DNA of 64,000 bases from the NCBI RefSeq assembly GCF_000801105.2, contig NC_079518.1, forward strand, positions 10,548,106 to 10,612,105, read 5' to 3'. The DNA comes from Raphanus sativus. Lineage: Eukaryota; Streptophyta; Magnoliopsida; Brassicales; Brassicaceae. The translations under genes were made by a program, and so were the position numbers. Below are positions 14,819 to 26,800 of this stretch, one piece after another (position 1 is the stretch's first letter; the number at the start of each line of letters is the position of its first letter). Below the pieces are notes generated by a model that was given only the letters and a program-made list of their open reading frames with translations, had not been told where the DNA came from and did no database searches.

Positions 14819-16024
14819 TCAATACAATTAAAACAGCAGCCTTTTTTTTGACATCCCCTTAAACTTTCAAAGTAATTACAAGTGTGCCACTACTATTTAA
14901 TTTATAATTATATTGATTATTTATTTAAACTAATAACAATATTTCCTAAAACCACTCAACTATAATCTTGCCTAACATTATGTACCCTATTCCTATGTTT
15001 GATGCAACACAATATTCACATTTTTCTGTTTACGAAATACACAGTGTTCGAGAATAATGGTCAAAATCAGTATTGTTAAAACCGGACCGGCAAGCGAACC
15101 GGAATTCTTTTGGGTCATGGGTCAATGTGGTTCGACCGGGTTCGATCCAGATTTGATTAGACTAAATTGAATTTAATGATATTCTTACAAAGATAAATAT
15201 TATATCAAATAAAATATTTCAATAACCATAGTATTAAAAAAAAATTAAAAAGTACCAAACTGAAAATGTAATAAAAGTAAAACAATGTAATAGTTCAAAT
15301 CTGAAATCCATAGAAAAACACATTTAAATTTTATTCTCTAGATTTTTGTCACTCCAAATCTTCATGAGCTTTAAAAAAATTATAGACACATTAGTTAAAA
15401 ATTTATACTATAAAATAAAATTAAAAATTATACCATGATTGAGACGGCTTTACTTTATTAATCTGAAACCCTATTTTTATTTTAAAAAGAAAATGTTAAT
15501 TGTTTCATTAATAATTTTTTGGTTTATACAAGAACCATGGTTTAGCCGGTTCGTTGGGTCGTCGGTTCACGGATTTTTAACGGTTCGATAGGGGGTTTTA
15601 ACCGGTTCAACTATAGGGTTTTATCATTAACCCAAACCGCATTTGTGTCCGGTTCGTGGTTGAAACTGGTCCGATCGCCGGTTCGATTCGGGTTTAATAA
15701 CACTGGTCAAAATCTAGATTATCTTCTTGGAATATATAGGGCTAATCAAAGGTTTTGGAAACATGAGATACATAGTGTACAAATTTATTTTTTGTTAAAA
15801 AATAATAACTTTGAATTTCTTTTACATTAAAAGATCTAAAAATATTGAACAAATAAAATTTGAAATCTTATTCATTTAAAATTAATGAATTAAATAACCA
15901 ATTTGTTGTTTTTTTAAACAATAAATTTAATTTATATTAACACTAAATTTAAGTATCTAATTAATTATATTTTATTAATTAATATAAAAGAATTAATTCT
16001 TATAGATAGAGTACTGAAATATAC

Positions 16025-16059
<35 letters not shown>

Positions 16060-16880
16060 ATAAAATAAATATTAGTAGTTAAATATTATTAATATTTAGT
16101 GAAACGATAAAATATGTTATTATTAATATTTTTATGAGTATAGTTTTACGGGTTGTTCCAACAAACATTTAAAATATTTATCAAATATAAAATTAACTAA
16201 AAACTAAAACACATTTGTAGTTAGGTTTGAACGTTTAAGTATTTGTTAGAATACATACTGGATATTTTGAATTTTGGTATATCACATCCTAAGTTTCATA
16301 CTGGTAAATTTGTATTACAAATCAGGTTCGGATATAACACAATGGTTTTAGTTTTAATTTGTATCATATCATAAAACTCATAAATTAACCATATATCGTT
16401 TCCGGATTCAGATTATATTGGTTCGGTTTGGAAATATTTGAAGTTAAATCTAAAATTTAAAAGCAAAACACAATAAATAATTATTTCTTTTTAAAATAAT
16501 TATTTAAATTTAAACTTATTTTAGATATTATTTCAAAATAAATATAGAACTGAATATTTGAAGTATATATTTATGTTTCAATATTTATATTTATGATTAA
16601 TTTGGACATATGGATCAGTTATTCGGATTTTCGGGGTTTTTCTGTTTTTTTGGTTATTCGTTCGTGTTTGAATAATAACACTTTGGATTCGTATATGTTT
16701 TATACCTGTTTTATTTTTAGACCATGTAAAAATTAGATTTCTTTTGGTTTGGGTTTGGTTCGAACTTCGGGTTACAAATCTTATGCACATGTCTACTTAA
16801 ATAAAGAGAAAATGCTTGTGATTATATGAAGTTTTTGTCAAAAAATATCCCGCGCTTTGAAAGCGCGGGTCAAAATCTAG
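14819..16880 (+). mobile_element. Non-autonomous Helitron nested in copy 1
   Basis: It starts TCAATACAATTAAAACAGCA directly after an A and ends with a hairpin CCCGCGCTTTGAAAGCGCGGG followed by TCAAAATCTAG, then T. These are the classic Helitron termini (5' TC, 3' CTRR, A/T target). The uninterrupted sequence survives in the sister repeat near 18005-18020 (AACCATATTAATAC), which supports both ends. It contains no transposase ORF, a hAT-type insertion, an (AT)n tract at about 16028-16055, and GGTTCGG-rich text near 16600-16790. Confidence 0.75.
15068..15705. mobile_element. Non-autonomous hAT-type element, 638 bp
   Basis: The left end is CAGTATTGTTAAAACCGG. The right end, read in reverse complement, is CAGTGTTATTAAACCCG. 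An 8-bp direct repeat GTCAAAAT flanks it at 15060-15067 and 15706-15713, as expected for hAT. The ends are rich in GGTTCG and CGAACC. No ORF is present. It is nested inside the Helitron at 14819-16880. Confidence 0.7.
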
Positions 16881-17056
16881 TTTAATACTTAAATTAAACC
16901 ACTTAAATTTAATTAAACAGTTAACCAAACATACATAAATACTACATTTTAAATAAACCGGACTGCCCAATATAATCAAATCTAAACAGTTATGACACGT
17001 ATTTGTTAAAATCTAACATTCCAAATTAGGAATAATAATAAGAATATTCTCAATTA

Positions 17057-17231
17057 CAGTGAAACCTCTATAAATTAATAATGTTGGACTACACCAAAAC
17101 TATAATTTTTTATTAATTTATAGAGATTATTAATTTATCGAGATACTAATTAAACCAAAAACTAAATTTGGGACTAATATTAATTAATAGAGATATTAAT
17201 CTATCGATTATTAATTTAAAAGGTTATACTG
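17057..17231. mobile_element. Emigrant-like Tc1/mariner MITE, 175 bp
   Basis: The ends are CAGTGAAACCTCTATAAATT and, in reverse complement, CAGTATAACCTTTTAAATTA, flanked by TA duplications (17055-17056 and 17232-17233). The ends match what I recall of the Arabidopsis Emigrant family. The sister Helitron copy has the empty site at about 18186-18192 (CTCAATTATATCAAC), so the ends are exact. Confidence 0.85.
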
Positions 17232-17927
17232 TATATCAACTTTACTATCAAGCAACATCTAACTATAAATTAGGGATACCAATACCTAATAATAGCATGC
17301 AATATATCAATGTTTATATATATCTACACAACTTCTCAGTTTTGATTGGGAACAAGAATATATCGTTTGACGACTTCGAAGATATTTAGAGATAAAGTTT
17401 GTTGTTATAAAAGACTAAAAGTAAAACAAAATTAGTTTTTTTTTAATAATAAAATACTACGTTGTTTGTTTTTCTGGAAAGAAAATCAACATACACTTAA
17501 TGGGCTTTCATTCTTATTCATATCTATATTATAAAACTGAATATTAAAATTGAAATATAAATTAAATTTGTTTGAAAATATCGATAACAATTTTTAAAAA
17601 GATGTTTATTTGAAAATTTGGATAATAGTTTTTTTTAAAATAGGTTTGTCTGAAAATTTGAATAAAATTTTAAAAAAGATTTGTTTGGAAATATGAATAG
17701 TAGTATAAAAATATATAATGTTGTTTGAAAACATAGATTGCAGTATATTAAGGAAATAATGAATTTATATTATTAAGAAAAATTGAAAATCTATTATATC
17801 ATGAGAAACTATATATCTGGGTCAACTTTAAAATATATTAAAATGAGTTAATTTAATTATCTAAAAATATAATTGTTTAAAATAATCATCAAACAAAACT
17901 TAAACTTTATATATATACATATTTCAT

Positions 17928-18940
17928 CTAACTATTAAAGCTGAAGTACATTTTATACTTAGCCCAGACTTTTCCTAAATAATTACCATTGTATGCCACT
18001 GAACTAAACCATATTAATACTTAAATTAAACCACTTAAATTTAATTAAACAGTTAACCAAACATACATAAATACTACATTTCAAATAAACCGGACTGCTC
18101 AATATAATCAAATCTAAACAGTTATGACACGTATTTGTTAAAATCTAACATTCCAAATTAGAAATAATAATAAGAATATTCTCAATTATATCAACTTTAC
18201 TATCAAGCAACATCTAACTATAAATTAGGGATACTAATACCTAATAATAGCATCAATATATCAATATTTATATATATCTACACAACTTCTCAGTTTTGAT
18301 TAGGAACAAGAATATATCGTTTGACGACTTCGGAGATATTTAGAGATAAAGTTTGTTGTTATAAAAGACTAAAAGTAAAACAAAATTAGTTTTTTTTGTT
18401 AATAAGCAAAGACCACGTTGTTTGTTTTTTTGGAAAGAAAATCAACATACACTTAATGGGCTTTCATTCTTATTCATATCTATATTATTAAAATTGAATA
18501 TTAAAATTGAAATATAAATTAAATTTGTTTGAAAATATTGATAACAATTTTAAAAGATGTTTATTTGAAAATTTGGATAATAGTTTTTTAAAAATAGGTT
18601 TGTCTGAAAATATGAATAATTTTTTTAAAAAAAAAATTGTTTGGAAATATGAATAGCAGTATAAAAAGATATAATGTTGTGTGAAAACATAGATAGCAGT
18701 ATATTAAGGAAATAATGAATTTATGTTATTAAGAAAAATTGAAAATCTATTATATCATGAAAAACTATATATCTGGGTCAACTTTAAAATATATTAAAAT
18801 GAGTTAATTTAATTATCTAAAAATATAATTTGTTTAAAATAATCATCAAACAAAACTTAAACTTTATATATATATATATATATACACATTTCAAATCAAA
18901 ATAATAATTTAAAGTTTATTTATATCAAAAATTGATTCAA

Positions 18941-18979
<39 letters not shown>

Positions 18980-19899
18980 ACATTTATTTTTACTAAAATA
19001 TTTTCCAATAACCATTATTAAAAAATGTTTCCAATTAGTTAAAAAATATACTCATGCGGAGGGAGTATATGTTTTATTTTCCTTATTCAATTCAAAATAT
19101 AGATATATATAATTATTTATATGATACTAAAATACTATTAATTATATGTTTGCTATGTTTTTAAAGAAAAAAAAATAGATTGTGAAACTAGGGGTGGGCG
19201 TTCGGGTACCCGTTCGGGTTCGGTTTGGGTCTGTATGGATTTCGAATTTCCGGGGTCAAAGATTTCAGTCACATTCGAATATTTCTAAATTTTGGTTCGG
19301 ATTCAATTCGGATCTTTGCGGGTTGCTCGGGTTCAGATAACCCATTCGAATTATTTTTAAAATTCATTAATACTTTAAATTTTTCAAAATATATAAACAA
19401 AATAATATATTACATATAAATTTGAATAACATATATCAAAATGCCTGAACTTAGCATATAAATTGGTTTGATTTAAATATGTGGATAGAGAATCAATAAT
19501 TATTTTAATTATTTTTGGTGTTTTAAATATACTTTAACTATTTTAGATATTACATTTGACTATTTATATATATTTTCAATTATTTAAACCAAATTAAAAG
19601 TACCATATATATTCTGGATGTTTTTATATACATCAAATGTAAAAAAAAAATATAAGTATATAAATTTATTTTGAATACATTTGGGTATCCGAAATACTTC
19701 GGTTCGATGAATTTAGTTTCAGTTCTCTAAATACTAAAATTTTGAAATTAAATCAATTTCGGTTTGGGTTTAATATTTCTTTTTGGATCGAGATCGGTTC
19801 GATTTTTTGGATTTTGGTTTTTTGCCCAACTCTAATATTGACATGAAAAAAATATTTATAAGAATATATATCCGCACGGGCGTGCGGATCAAAATCTAG
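17928..19899 (+). mobile_element. Non-autonomous Helitron copy 2
   Basis: It starts TCTAACTATTAAAGCTGAAG after an A and ends with the hairpin CCGCACGGGCGTGCGG followed by ATCAAAATCTAG. The first ~960 bases repeat copy 1, without the Emigrant insertion. The rest holds two AT microsatellite tracts (near 18868-18885 and 18942-18975) and a GGTTCGG-rich block. There is no coding capacity. The next Helitron begins at the very next base. Confidence 0.75.
19189..19834. mobile_element. Degenerate MITE-like block with GGTTCGG-rich ends
   Basis: The block begins TAGGGGTGGGCGTTCGGG and ends GCCCAACTCTA, an inverted pair TAGGGGTGGGC/TAGAGTTGGGC with two mismatches. It is filled with variants of TTCGGGTTCGG at both ends. 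No target duplication is visible, so it is old or the limits are slightly off. Related GGTTCGG-rich blocks occur at about 16600-16790, 20955-21575 and, reversed, 41770-41960. Confidence 0.4.
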
Positions 19900-22800
19900 T
19901 CTATCTTATTAAAGCTGAAGTACAATTTCGGTGTGTTTGGATACTTGAATAGGAGGATTAAAAAAAATTGGAGTGTTTGGAAACTTGAATAGTAGTCTTA
20001 ATGTGTTTGGATACATAAATAGTAGTATCTATTAATTGTGTTTCCATATTTCACTTAGTTTAACAATTTAATTAATTATATTACCTTAATAATAAATTAC
20101 ATCATTAATTATATTTACCATAGTAATAATACTGCATATTTTTGTTATTAATTAATCAATATTAACTTTGTGCCAATTATAAAATCAAAAATGTTAAATA
20201 ATAAGGTTTTACATATGATTAAACGTTTGGTTTAATTTATTTTAGTAAAATATTTTTATTTTAGTTTCAATCGGTGGAAAATTACGTACCCAAAAACATA
20301 GTTCAAAGATATGTTTTGTGAATAAAATAATAACTTAAATCAAAATAATTGCCACTTAATTTTTCACTCCATATAATTATTTTACTTGATAAAAAAACTC
20401 TTTCTATTTCACTTAATTTAGCTAAACACATAGAAAGTGTTTTTTTATTAATTTATAAAATCAGTTAGACATGAACATTATCTATCCATTAGGTAGATGT
20501 TGTTCCTTTCGGGTATCATCTACTCTATTAAAATAGAGTCCTAAATTTATCTACCATTGAAGTTGTCATTTAATTTTTAGGCTGTTTCAAGTTTGTTAGG
20601 ATGTTGCATAAATTATGGACCATATCAAATTAGTTACAATTAATTATATTATATGCTACAATTAAATTAAAACCAGACTACTTAAATTAAACCAACAATG
20701 TACTCTAATATAAGTAAATCAAACGACTTATGTTCTATTAAACCAATCTTTCTGGGATTTTTAAATTAATCATGAAAAAAAGTGCATGAGGAAGGGCCAC
20801 TAATGCTAATAAAAACGAGAATTATGGTTTGAGTTATGCACATTTGATTGGAGCTAGATTGAACACGTGGTTTTGTGCATTCTGATATCGACCTAATCTT
20901 TGCGTATATATATATATATATTATTTTGTTTATAAAACATATATATACATAGAGATGAATATAGAATATCCATTCGAGTTTGGTTCGGATCTATTCGAGT
21001 TTCACATTTTTGGATGAAAGATTTCAGCCTCATCAGAGTAATTATAAATTTCGGCTCTCGATCTTTGCGGATTCGTAAAACCTATTTAAATTATTTTGAA
21101 ATTTTAAAATTTAAATATTTTAAAAAAATTTCTCAAAATCTAAGAAAATAATATATAACAAATAAATTTAAATAATGTATGCCAAATTACCTAACCTTAA
21201 CACAACAATTAGTTTAGATTGAATATTTGGATGAAAAATTAATAGATATTCTAAATACTTTTGGTATTTTTTACCTATTTTATATATTTAATTTTGACTA
21301 TTTTTTATCAAGTATTTTGGACAATTTCATAATATATTATATATTTAAAATATTTTTTGGATATAATTCTGAAAATAATTAATATATTTAAGTATTAAAA
21401 TCTGATTCTGATCGATTCGGATATTCGAGATATTTCGGTTCAGACCGGAGTTTGATTCTAATTTTATACCAAGTTTGAATCTTTAACCAGTTTTGGTTCA
21501 GATTCGTGATTATTTTTGTGGACCGGATTCGTTTTGATTTATCGGATTCGGGTTTTCTGCCAAGCCTCTATATTTCATTGAATAGATTTGTGGTTTGCCT
21601 TTGGTAGCATTTATTTGATTTAACTCCCAGTCATATTAAGATCATTCATAACAAAAAAAAAACTACGAGGTTATAAATTTCAAAGAATATATCATTTTTA
21701 ATGGGAAAATTTAAACATCTCCTCCTTTCTCGAGAATTTTTCATATTTTTAATTTTTTTAGCTTTTTAGTATAAATATAAATCACTTTTACAGTTTAACA
21801 GAGAATTTTTTTTTTCAAAAACTTAATGTAAATATATTTACCTTCTTCAAATTAGAATCTGTATATTCGAACTAATTAATGTACACATAATTTATCTTCA
21901 CATGCTATTATACACACAAATTATCTTCAATTGTTTTTCAATGATTACAACATAAGTAATAAAATCAGATATGATTGCTCCTACATTAGTAACACAGGTC
22001 CAAGCAACAAAACATTTAATTAACATTCATAATAATTTAATTTACCGGTTTTATAAATCAAACAACAAAAAAACATAATCCGCGTTTTAACGCGGGTCAG
22101 AATCTAGTTTTTTTTTGAAACCAAGTCCCGTTTGAATATTATAAACTTATGTGTGGATTCTGAGTTGGGTCATTCTGGATTTGGTTCTGATGTATCTAAA
22201 AATATCTAAATAACCAATATATCTAAAAAAGGTCCGGATATTTGTAACAAAAATAGCCATATAACTTGATTCGGTCTAGGTCTTTTGAATATCATTAGTT
22301 ATATTATGATACATCTAAAATATATAACACTAATTATGAAAAATAAATATCTATGTATAAAAAACTCTTTCTATTTCATTTAATTTAGCCAAACACATAA
22401 AAGATTTTTTTTATTAATTTATAAAATCAATTAGAGATGAACATTATATGTCCATTTAGGTACATGTTGTTTCTTTCGGGTATTTTTTTTTGTTTAAAAC
22501 CAAGTCCCGCTTGAATATTATAAACTTATGTGTGAATTTTGAGTTGGATCATTCTAGATCTGAATGAATTCGGTTCTCATGTATAGGAACCTAAAAATAT
22601 ATAAATAATCAATGTATCTAAAATAGGTTCAGATATTTGTAACAAAAATGACCATATAACCTGATTCGGTCCAGATCTTTTGAAAATTGTTAGTTATATT
22701 ATGATACATCTAAAATATATAACGCTAATTATGAAAAATAAATATCGATGTATAAAAATATATTTAAGGGGCCAATTTAACAAAATATTAGTTAGTTCAA

Positions 22801-23204
22801 TTGAAATAAATATATTAAAAGAATTTATATGAACTGAAAAAAATCAATATAAAAGTACTGATACATTTGGATTCAAAATCATTTCTTTTAACAACAAACT
22901 ATGATTTGTATACAAATTTAAATTACAATGTAAATATTTAATTAATATAGAATATGTCACATTTATTGTTCAGTTGCGTTCTAAAATCATTTATTTTAAC
23001 AACAAGCCAAATAAATGTGTTGATTGGAGAAGGAATAAAACAAAGCTAGAGAAACACATAGTTTACGAGAGACACTCTATGTGTCGAATTTATTATAAAG
23101 AAAGTTTTACTAAGATAAATACATTCAATAATTACAAACAAATAATATATTTCATAAAAGTGAAAAATAATACCCGCGCTTTCGAAGCGCGGATCAAAAT
23201 CTAG
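19900..23204 (+). mobile_element. Non-autonomous Helitron, abutting the previous one, with nested Helitron
   Basis: It starts TCTATCTTATTAAAGCTGAA immediately after the CTAG of the preceding Helitron and ends with the hairpin CCCGCGCTTTCGAAGCGCGG and ATCAAAATCTAG before T. The interior includes two direct tandem copies of a unit of about 390 bases (the first split by a nested Helitron, the second at about 22365-22760). Without the nested element it is about 1.7 kb. No RepHel ORF is seen. Confidence 0.65.
20519..22107 (+). mobile_element. Nested non-autonomous Helitron, 1589 bp
   Basis: The 5' end is TCTACTCTATTAAAATAGAG after A. The 3' end is the hairpin CCGCGTTTTAACGCGG followed by GTCAGAATCTAG before T. 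The empty site is preserved in the second tandem unit near 22478-22490 (TTTCGGGTATTTTTTTT), which supports both termini. It contains a GGTTCGG-rich degenerate block (about 20955-21575) and no coding sequence. Confidence 0.75.
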
Positions 23205-23760
23205 TTAATTTTAAGTGTGAAGTCTATCTATCTTAACATGGTATAAGAGCCCGATCCAAATAATCCAAACCGATCCACATCGATCTGGTCCAATGTTGGC
23301 CCATAGATCCTTGTCCGAGCATTCCAAAATTGACGCTCAAAAATTCATCATTTCAAAGGAGTGTATTAGACACAAAGTGTCCAAAGTGTCTCACATCGGT
23401 AGTTGTAAGAGATCCCATCTAGCTTGACACAAGAAACGTGAAGAGAATCGAGAAACGATTTGAGACGGAGAAACACTCATCGATTCAGAATCTCAAAGGT
23501 GGAATAGCACGAATCTGAGCTAAAATCGAGCTGAAATCAAGGTGAAATCGAGGTAAAAGATGAAAAGAAAAGTGAATTTTTCGATCGAGAAAATGCTGAA
23601 GAGAAAGTCAGTTAGATCTCTGGTACCATATTAAACTCTTTCTCATTAAGCTTAAAGTGTATCTGTACAGTCATCGCATATATATAGTATCCCGTATTAT
23701 GTACACGTATACAAAGCTATATACAGTATAACTACTACTCTAATAGAGGTATGCATGGTG
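23205..23760. mobile_element. LTR retroelement remnant with primer-binding-site-like motif
   Basis: TGGTATAAGAGC at about 23240 differs by one base from TGGTATCAGAGC, the initiator-tRNA-Met primer-binding site of many plant Copia elements, and follows an ...ACA end. Downstream comes GAGTGTATTAGACACAAAG, then CACATCGGTAGTTGTAAGAG, text typical of plant LTRs. No gag or pol ORF remains. The boundaries are uncertain. Confidence 0.4.
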
Positions 23761-23888
23761 TTATATCATGAAACAATGAAGAATCAACCATTCAAAAGCT
23801 CAATATAGCAAATGCTTTTTTTTTATTCAAACGAGTCAATACATGATGATATGATGCCCTGTACTTTTTTTTTGAATAGACAGCTCTC

Positions 23889-26800
23889 TTAAATCTTGCT
23901 TCCTGCTAGAAATCGGCTATAGAAATCCAACGCCTCTCGCGGTTTGTACTCAGGAACTGTATGTCCTGCACCCTGAAATTACAAACGTACACAAGGATAA
24001 AAATAAGAATATAGAACAAATCATTTAATTTTCCAATTTGAGTAGAGAATTGGATTCAATGCCTTGATGGTTAAAAATGTGAGATCGTTTGCATATCTCT
24101 GGGTATACCTGCAAGAAAATATGCATGAACTTTTGAAAACATTAATTTAGAGCTCCAGAAAAGATTACTAAAAGATTACCCCGCGACTTGGTCATTTGAT
24201 ATCCATGCCCTCCATTCATCAATCACCTTGTATCCAAGAGAGCGTGTCCAAGCTTCAGAGCCAGTAAATGGAACACACAGATCGAGATCACCGCTTCAAA
24301 TGATCAAAACTTAGATTCATTATTTTTCGAAACTAAAGGCTTTCATGAGAGTCATTGTTATAAATTTTCATTTGAAGTACCTGTAAATGAGTGCTCTATA
24401 TCCACTTAGAGTGAGGTTTCTATGGAAACTGATCATACTCCCTGCATCGTGATGGAACGATAGCTTACTTGTGCAGAGTGCCCATCTTCCTATCTCGCTC
24501 TCCTGTAAAAAATTCCAGCACATCAGTAATCAGTGGTCCGGTTTTTTGTTTTTTTTTGTTTTTAATATATAAAAATATATCAGCAGGATCAAAACAAGAG
24601 TTTGAGACCTCTTTAGCATGAATAGCTTTCCTGGTCGCTGGATCGTTTAGCCAAGCTGTTGCAATTCTATCATCCTGCAAATATAAAACGTAGACTACTG
24701 TTTCATCTTATTCTGTGATTGGTATGAGAGAGAGGCACTATCTTTTTTTCTTGTTTCTTACGATGCAAGGAACAGAGACGTCAGCAAGGAGTTGAGACCA
24801 GCTAGGAACAATTCCTGGAAGAATAGGCGCACGAACAGGCCACGCTCGACCAAACATTCTTTTTCTTACAGCCAAAGGTTTCTCGGTTTTGCCTGCCTGT
24901 AGAAGACTTGAAGGCAGCGATTTTATGTCAAATGCGGATAGCGATGTTCCATGGTAACATGGCTCAAGAATGTTGTATATGTTCAACCTGTCAATATCCT
25001 GAAAAAATATATACACATATGAAACTTTATATGATCACACTATATTAGTCTTTAAATTAACATCTTGGAGAACCATTATATATTTACCATTGAAACTTTA
25101 GCCATCTGTTCTTCGCAATCAGGGCTAAAATTGTCATAGAAATTTCCATTGCAAACTTTTGTAACGTTCTGCGGGTTTTCTCGTTAGGTGTTTAGATATG
25201 TTAACCAGAAAAGAAGTGGAGAACAAGTAAGAATCCATTAAACAAACCTCAAAGAGCTGATCAGAGATTAGTCCCATCCCGTGTGCAAACGGGACAAGAG
25301 CGTTTCCGTCATACATGGAATCTGCAACTCCATTTCCAACCAAATATCCCTGTACCAAAGCAAGAGTACAGATCACATCCAATCCTTGTACGAAAACCAA
25401 ACGACAATTCGTGAAACTGAATCTTGACTCTTCTCATATCGCTACCTTTAAATTAAGAGCCGGCTTTAACCCTTCTTTGTTCCCTGAAACATAAGCAAAA
25501 CAACATGGAGGAAAAAAGCTCAGGAAGATATATGGTCGTTATGTTTATTTATGAAAGGGGAAGGTAATTTACCTTTGACAACTTCTGAAGCCAGAGTTGG
25601 GACGTAAACTCCAGCATAAGATTCTCCAGAGATGTAAAACGGATTCGACTGAAACTCGGAAAACATCTCGAACCACTAGTTGAGTAACATTGGAAAGAAG
25701 CGTTTAGTGATCTGAATAACACCCAAACTTATGCGGGCGTATTCAGTCTAGAGGTTGAAGTGATCTTTTATTAATCAGTTTTTAGATGATTGTATATAAA
25801 TAAGAGAGTTAAATATTTAAATATGATTTCATATATCACTGTCGAATCTCAACAAAAACTATGATAATTTCAATAGTAATAGATTTTGAAGTATTTTATG
25901 AAATATCAAATTTAATAACAATAGATTTTAAATGAGTTTGTACATTTCATGTTTGAGTCATTTTATTACAAATCAACTCAAAATTTGATTATTCAAAGAG
26001 ATACATTTATATCTAACAATTTATAATTTCTGTAAGAACTCTTTTGTTACTTTTATTACTGGAAGGAGTATTTGAAAATCGTTTGTTCTTCTAAATTTAT
26101 TTGTTAAATTCCATTAGTTGTTAGAGTTTTCATGGTAATGCCTACCAAAAAAGAAAGAGTTTTCATGGTAATTTCAGGGAAAATATTCATTCAAGCTCTC
26201 ATTTTGATAGCATAAATTAAAATCTTATAAAGCTTTACACTTAGAAAAGTATATAGCTTTTTCTTTTTCAAACAAAAAAAAACAGAACATATATTTAACA
26301 AGGAGCTCTTTAAAAATTAAATTAAATACAGTATATTGTTTATGAGTTCATCGGAATTAAGTTTTATCTTTGAATGTAAACATTTGTTTGGTTTTTTTTT
26401 GTCTGGTTAATTATGACATTTGTTTGGTTTACCTTGAGAAGAAACGCGTGAGAGTCAACCGCGGTTTTCATATCACCGGTTATGTAGTCAGATTCGTTCT
26501 TTGAGTAAGAGAAACCCACACCAACAGGTGAATCAAGGTATATCATGTTAGACACCTGATAATGAAAACAAATCGTACATGAAAAACATTATTTACAACT
26601 AGGTAAAAGAAATAGCAAATATTGATACGATTTATAGACTTCGAAAATTTACCTTTGACCAACTGTAAGGATTAAGATGCAGGAGTGGGAGACTATAATT
26701 TGTCTTTGCTGGTTCGAAATTGAAAGGACCATGCTCGTACACAAATCCATCCATGCTTGAGCAGCCTGGACCACCATTGAGCCAGAGTACAACCGGATCT

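Larger units (their letters stand above)
14731..17926 (+). mobile_element. Non-autonomous Helitron copy 1, interrupted by a second Helitron
   Basis: The 5' terminus reads TCTAAACTATTAAAGCTGAA, a Brassicaceae Helitron-type start. The true first base is uncertain within about 12 bases because a near repeat precedes it. The body runs 14731-14818, is interrupted by another Helitron (14819-16880), and continues 16881-17926. The body is about 90% or more similar by eye to 17928-18890. It has no RepHel ORF, so it is non-autonomous. Its own 3' hairpin is missing because copy 2 starts where it stops. Confidence 0.65.

Noticed and set aside
16025..16060. (AT)n tract considered as an origin or matrix attachment site
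   Set aside because: Simple AT microsatellites are common in Helitron interiors, and nothing else supports a function.
16840..16880. GCGCGGG hairpins ending TCAAAATCTAG considered as transcription terminators or CRISPR-like repeats
   Set aside because: They recur with CTAG/T ends and matching 5' TC starts, the Helitron 3' terminus. CRISPR arrays do not occur in plant nuclear DNA.
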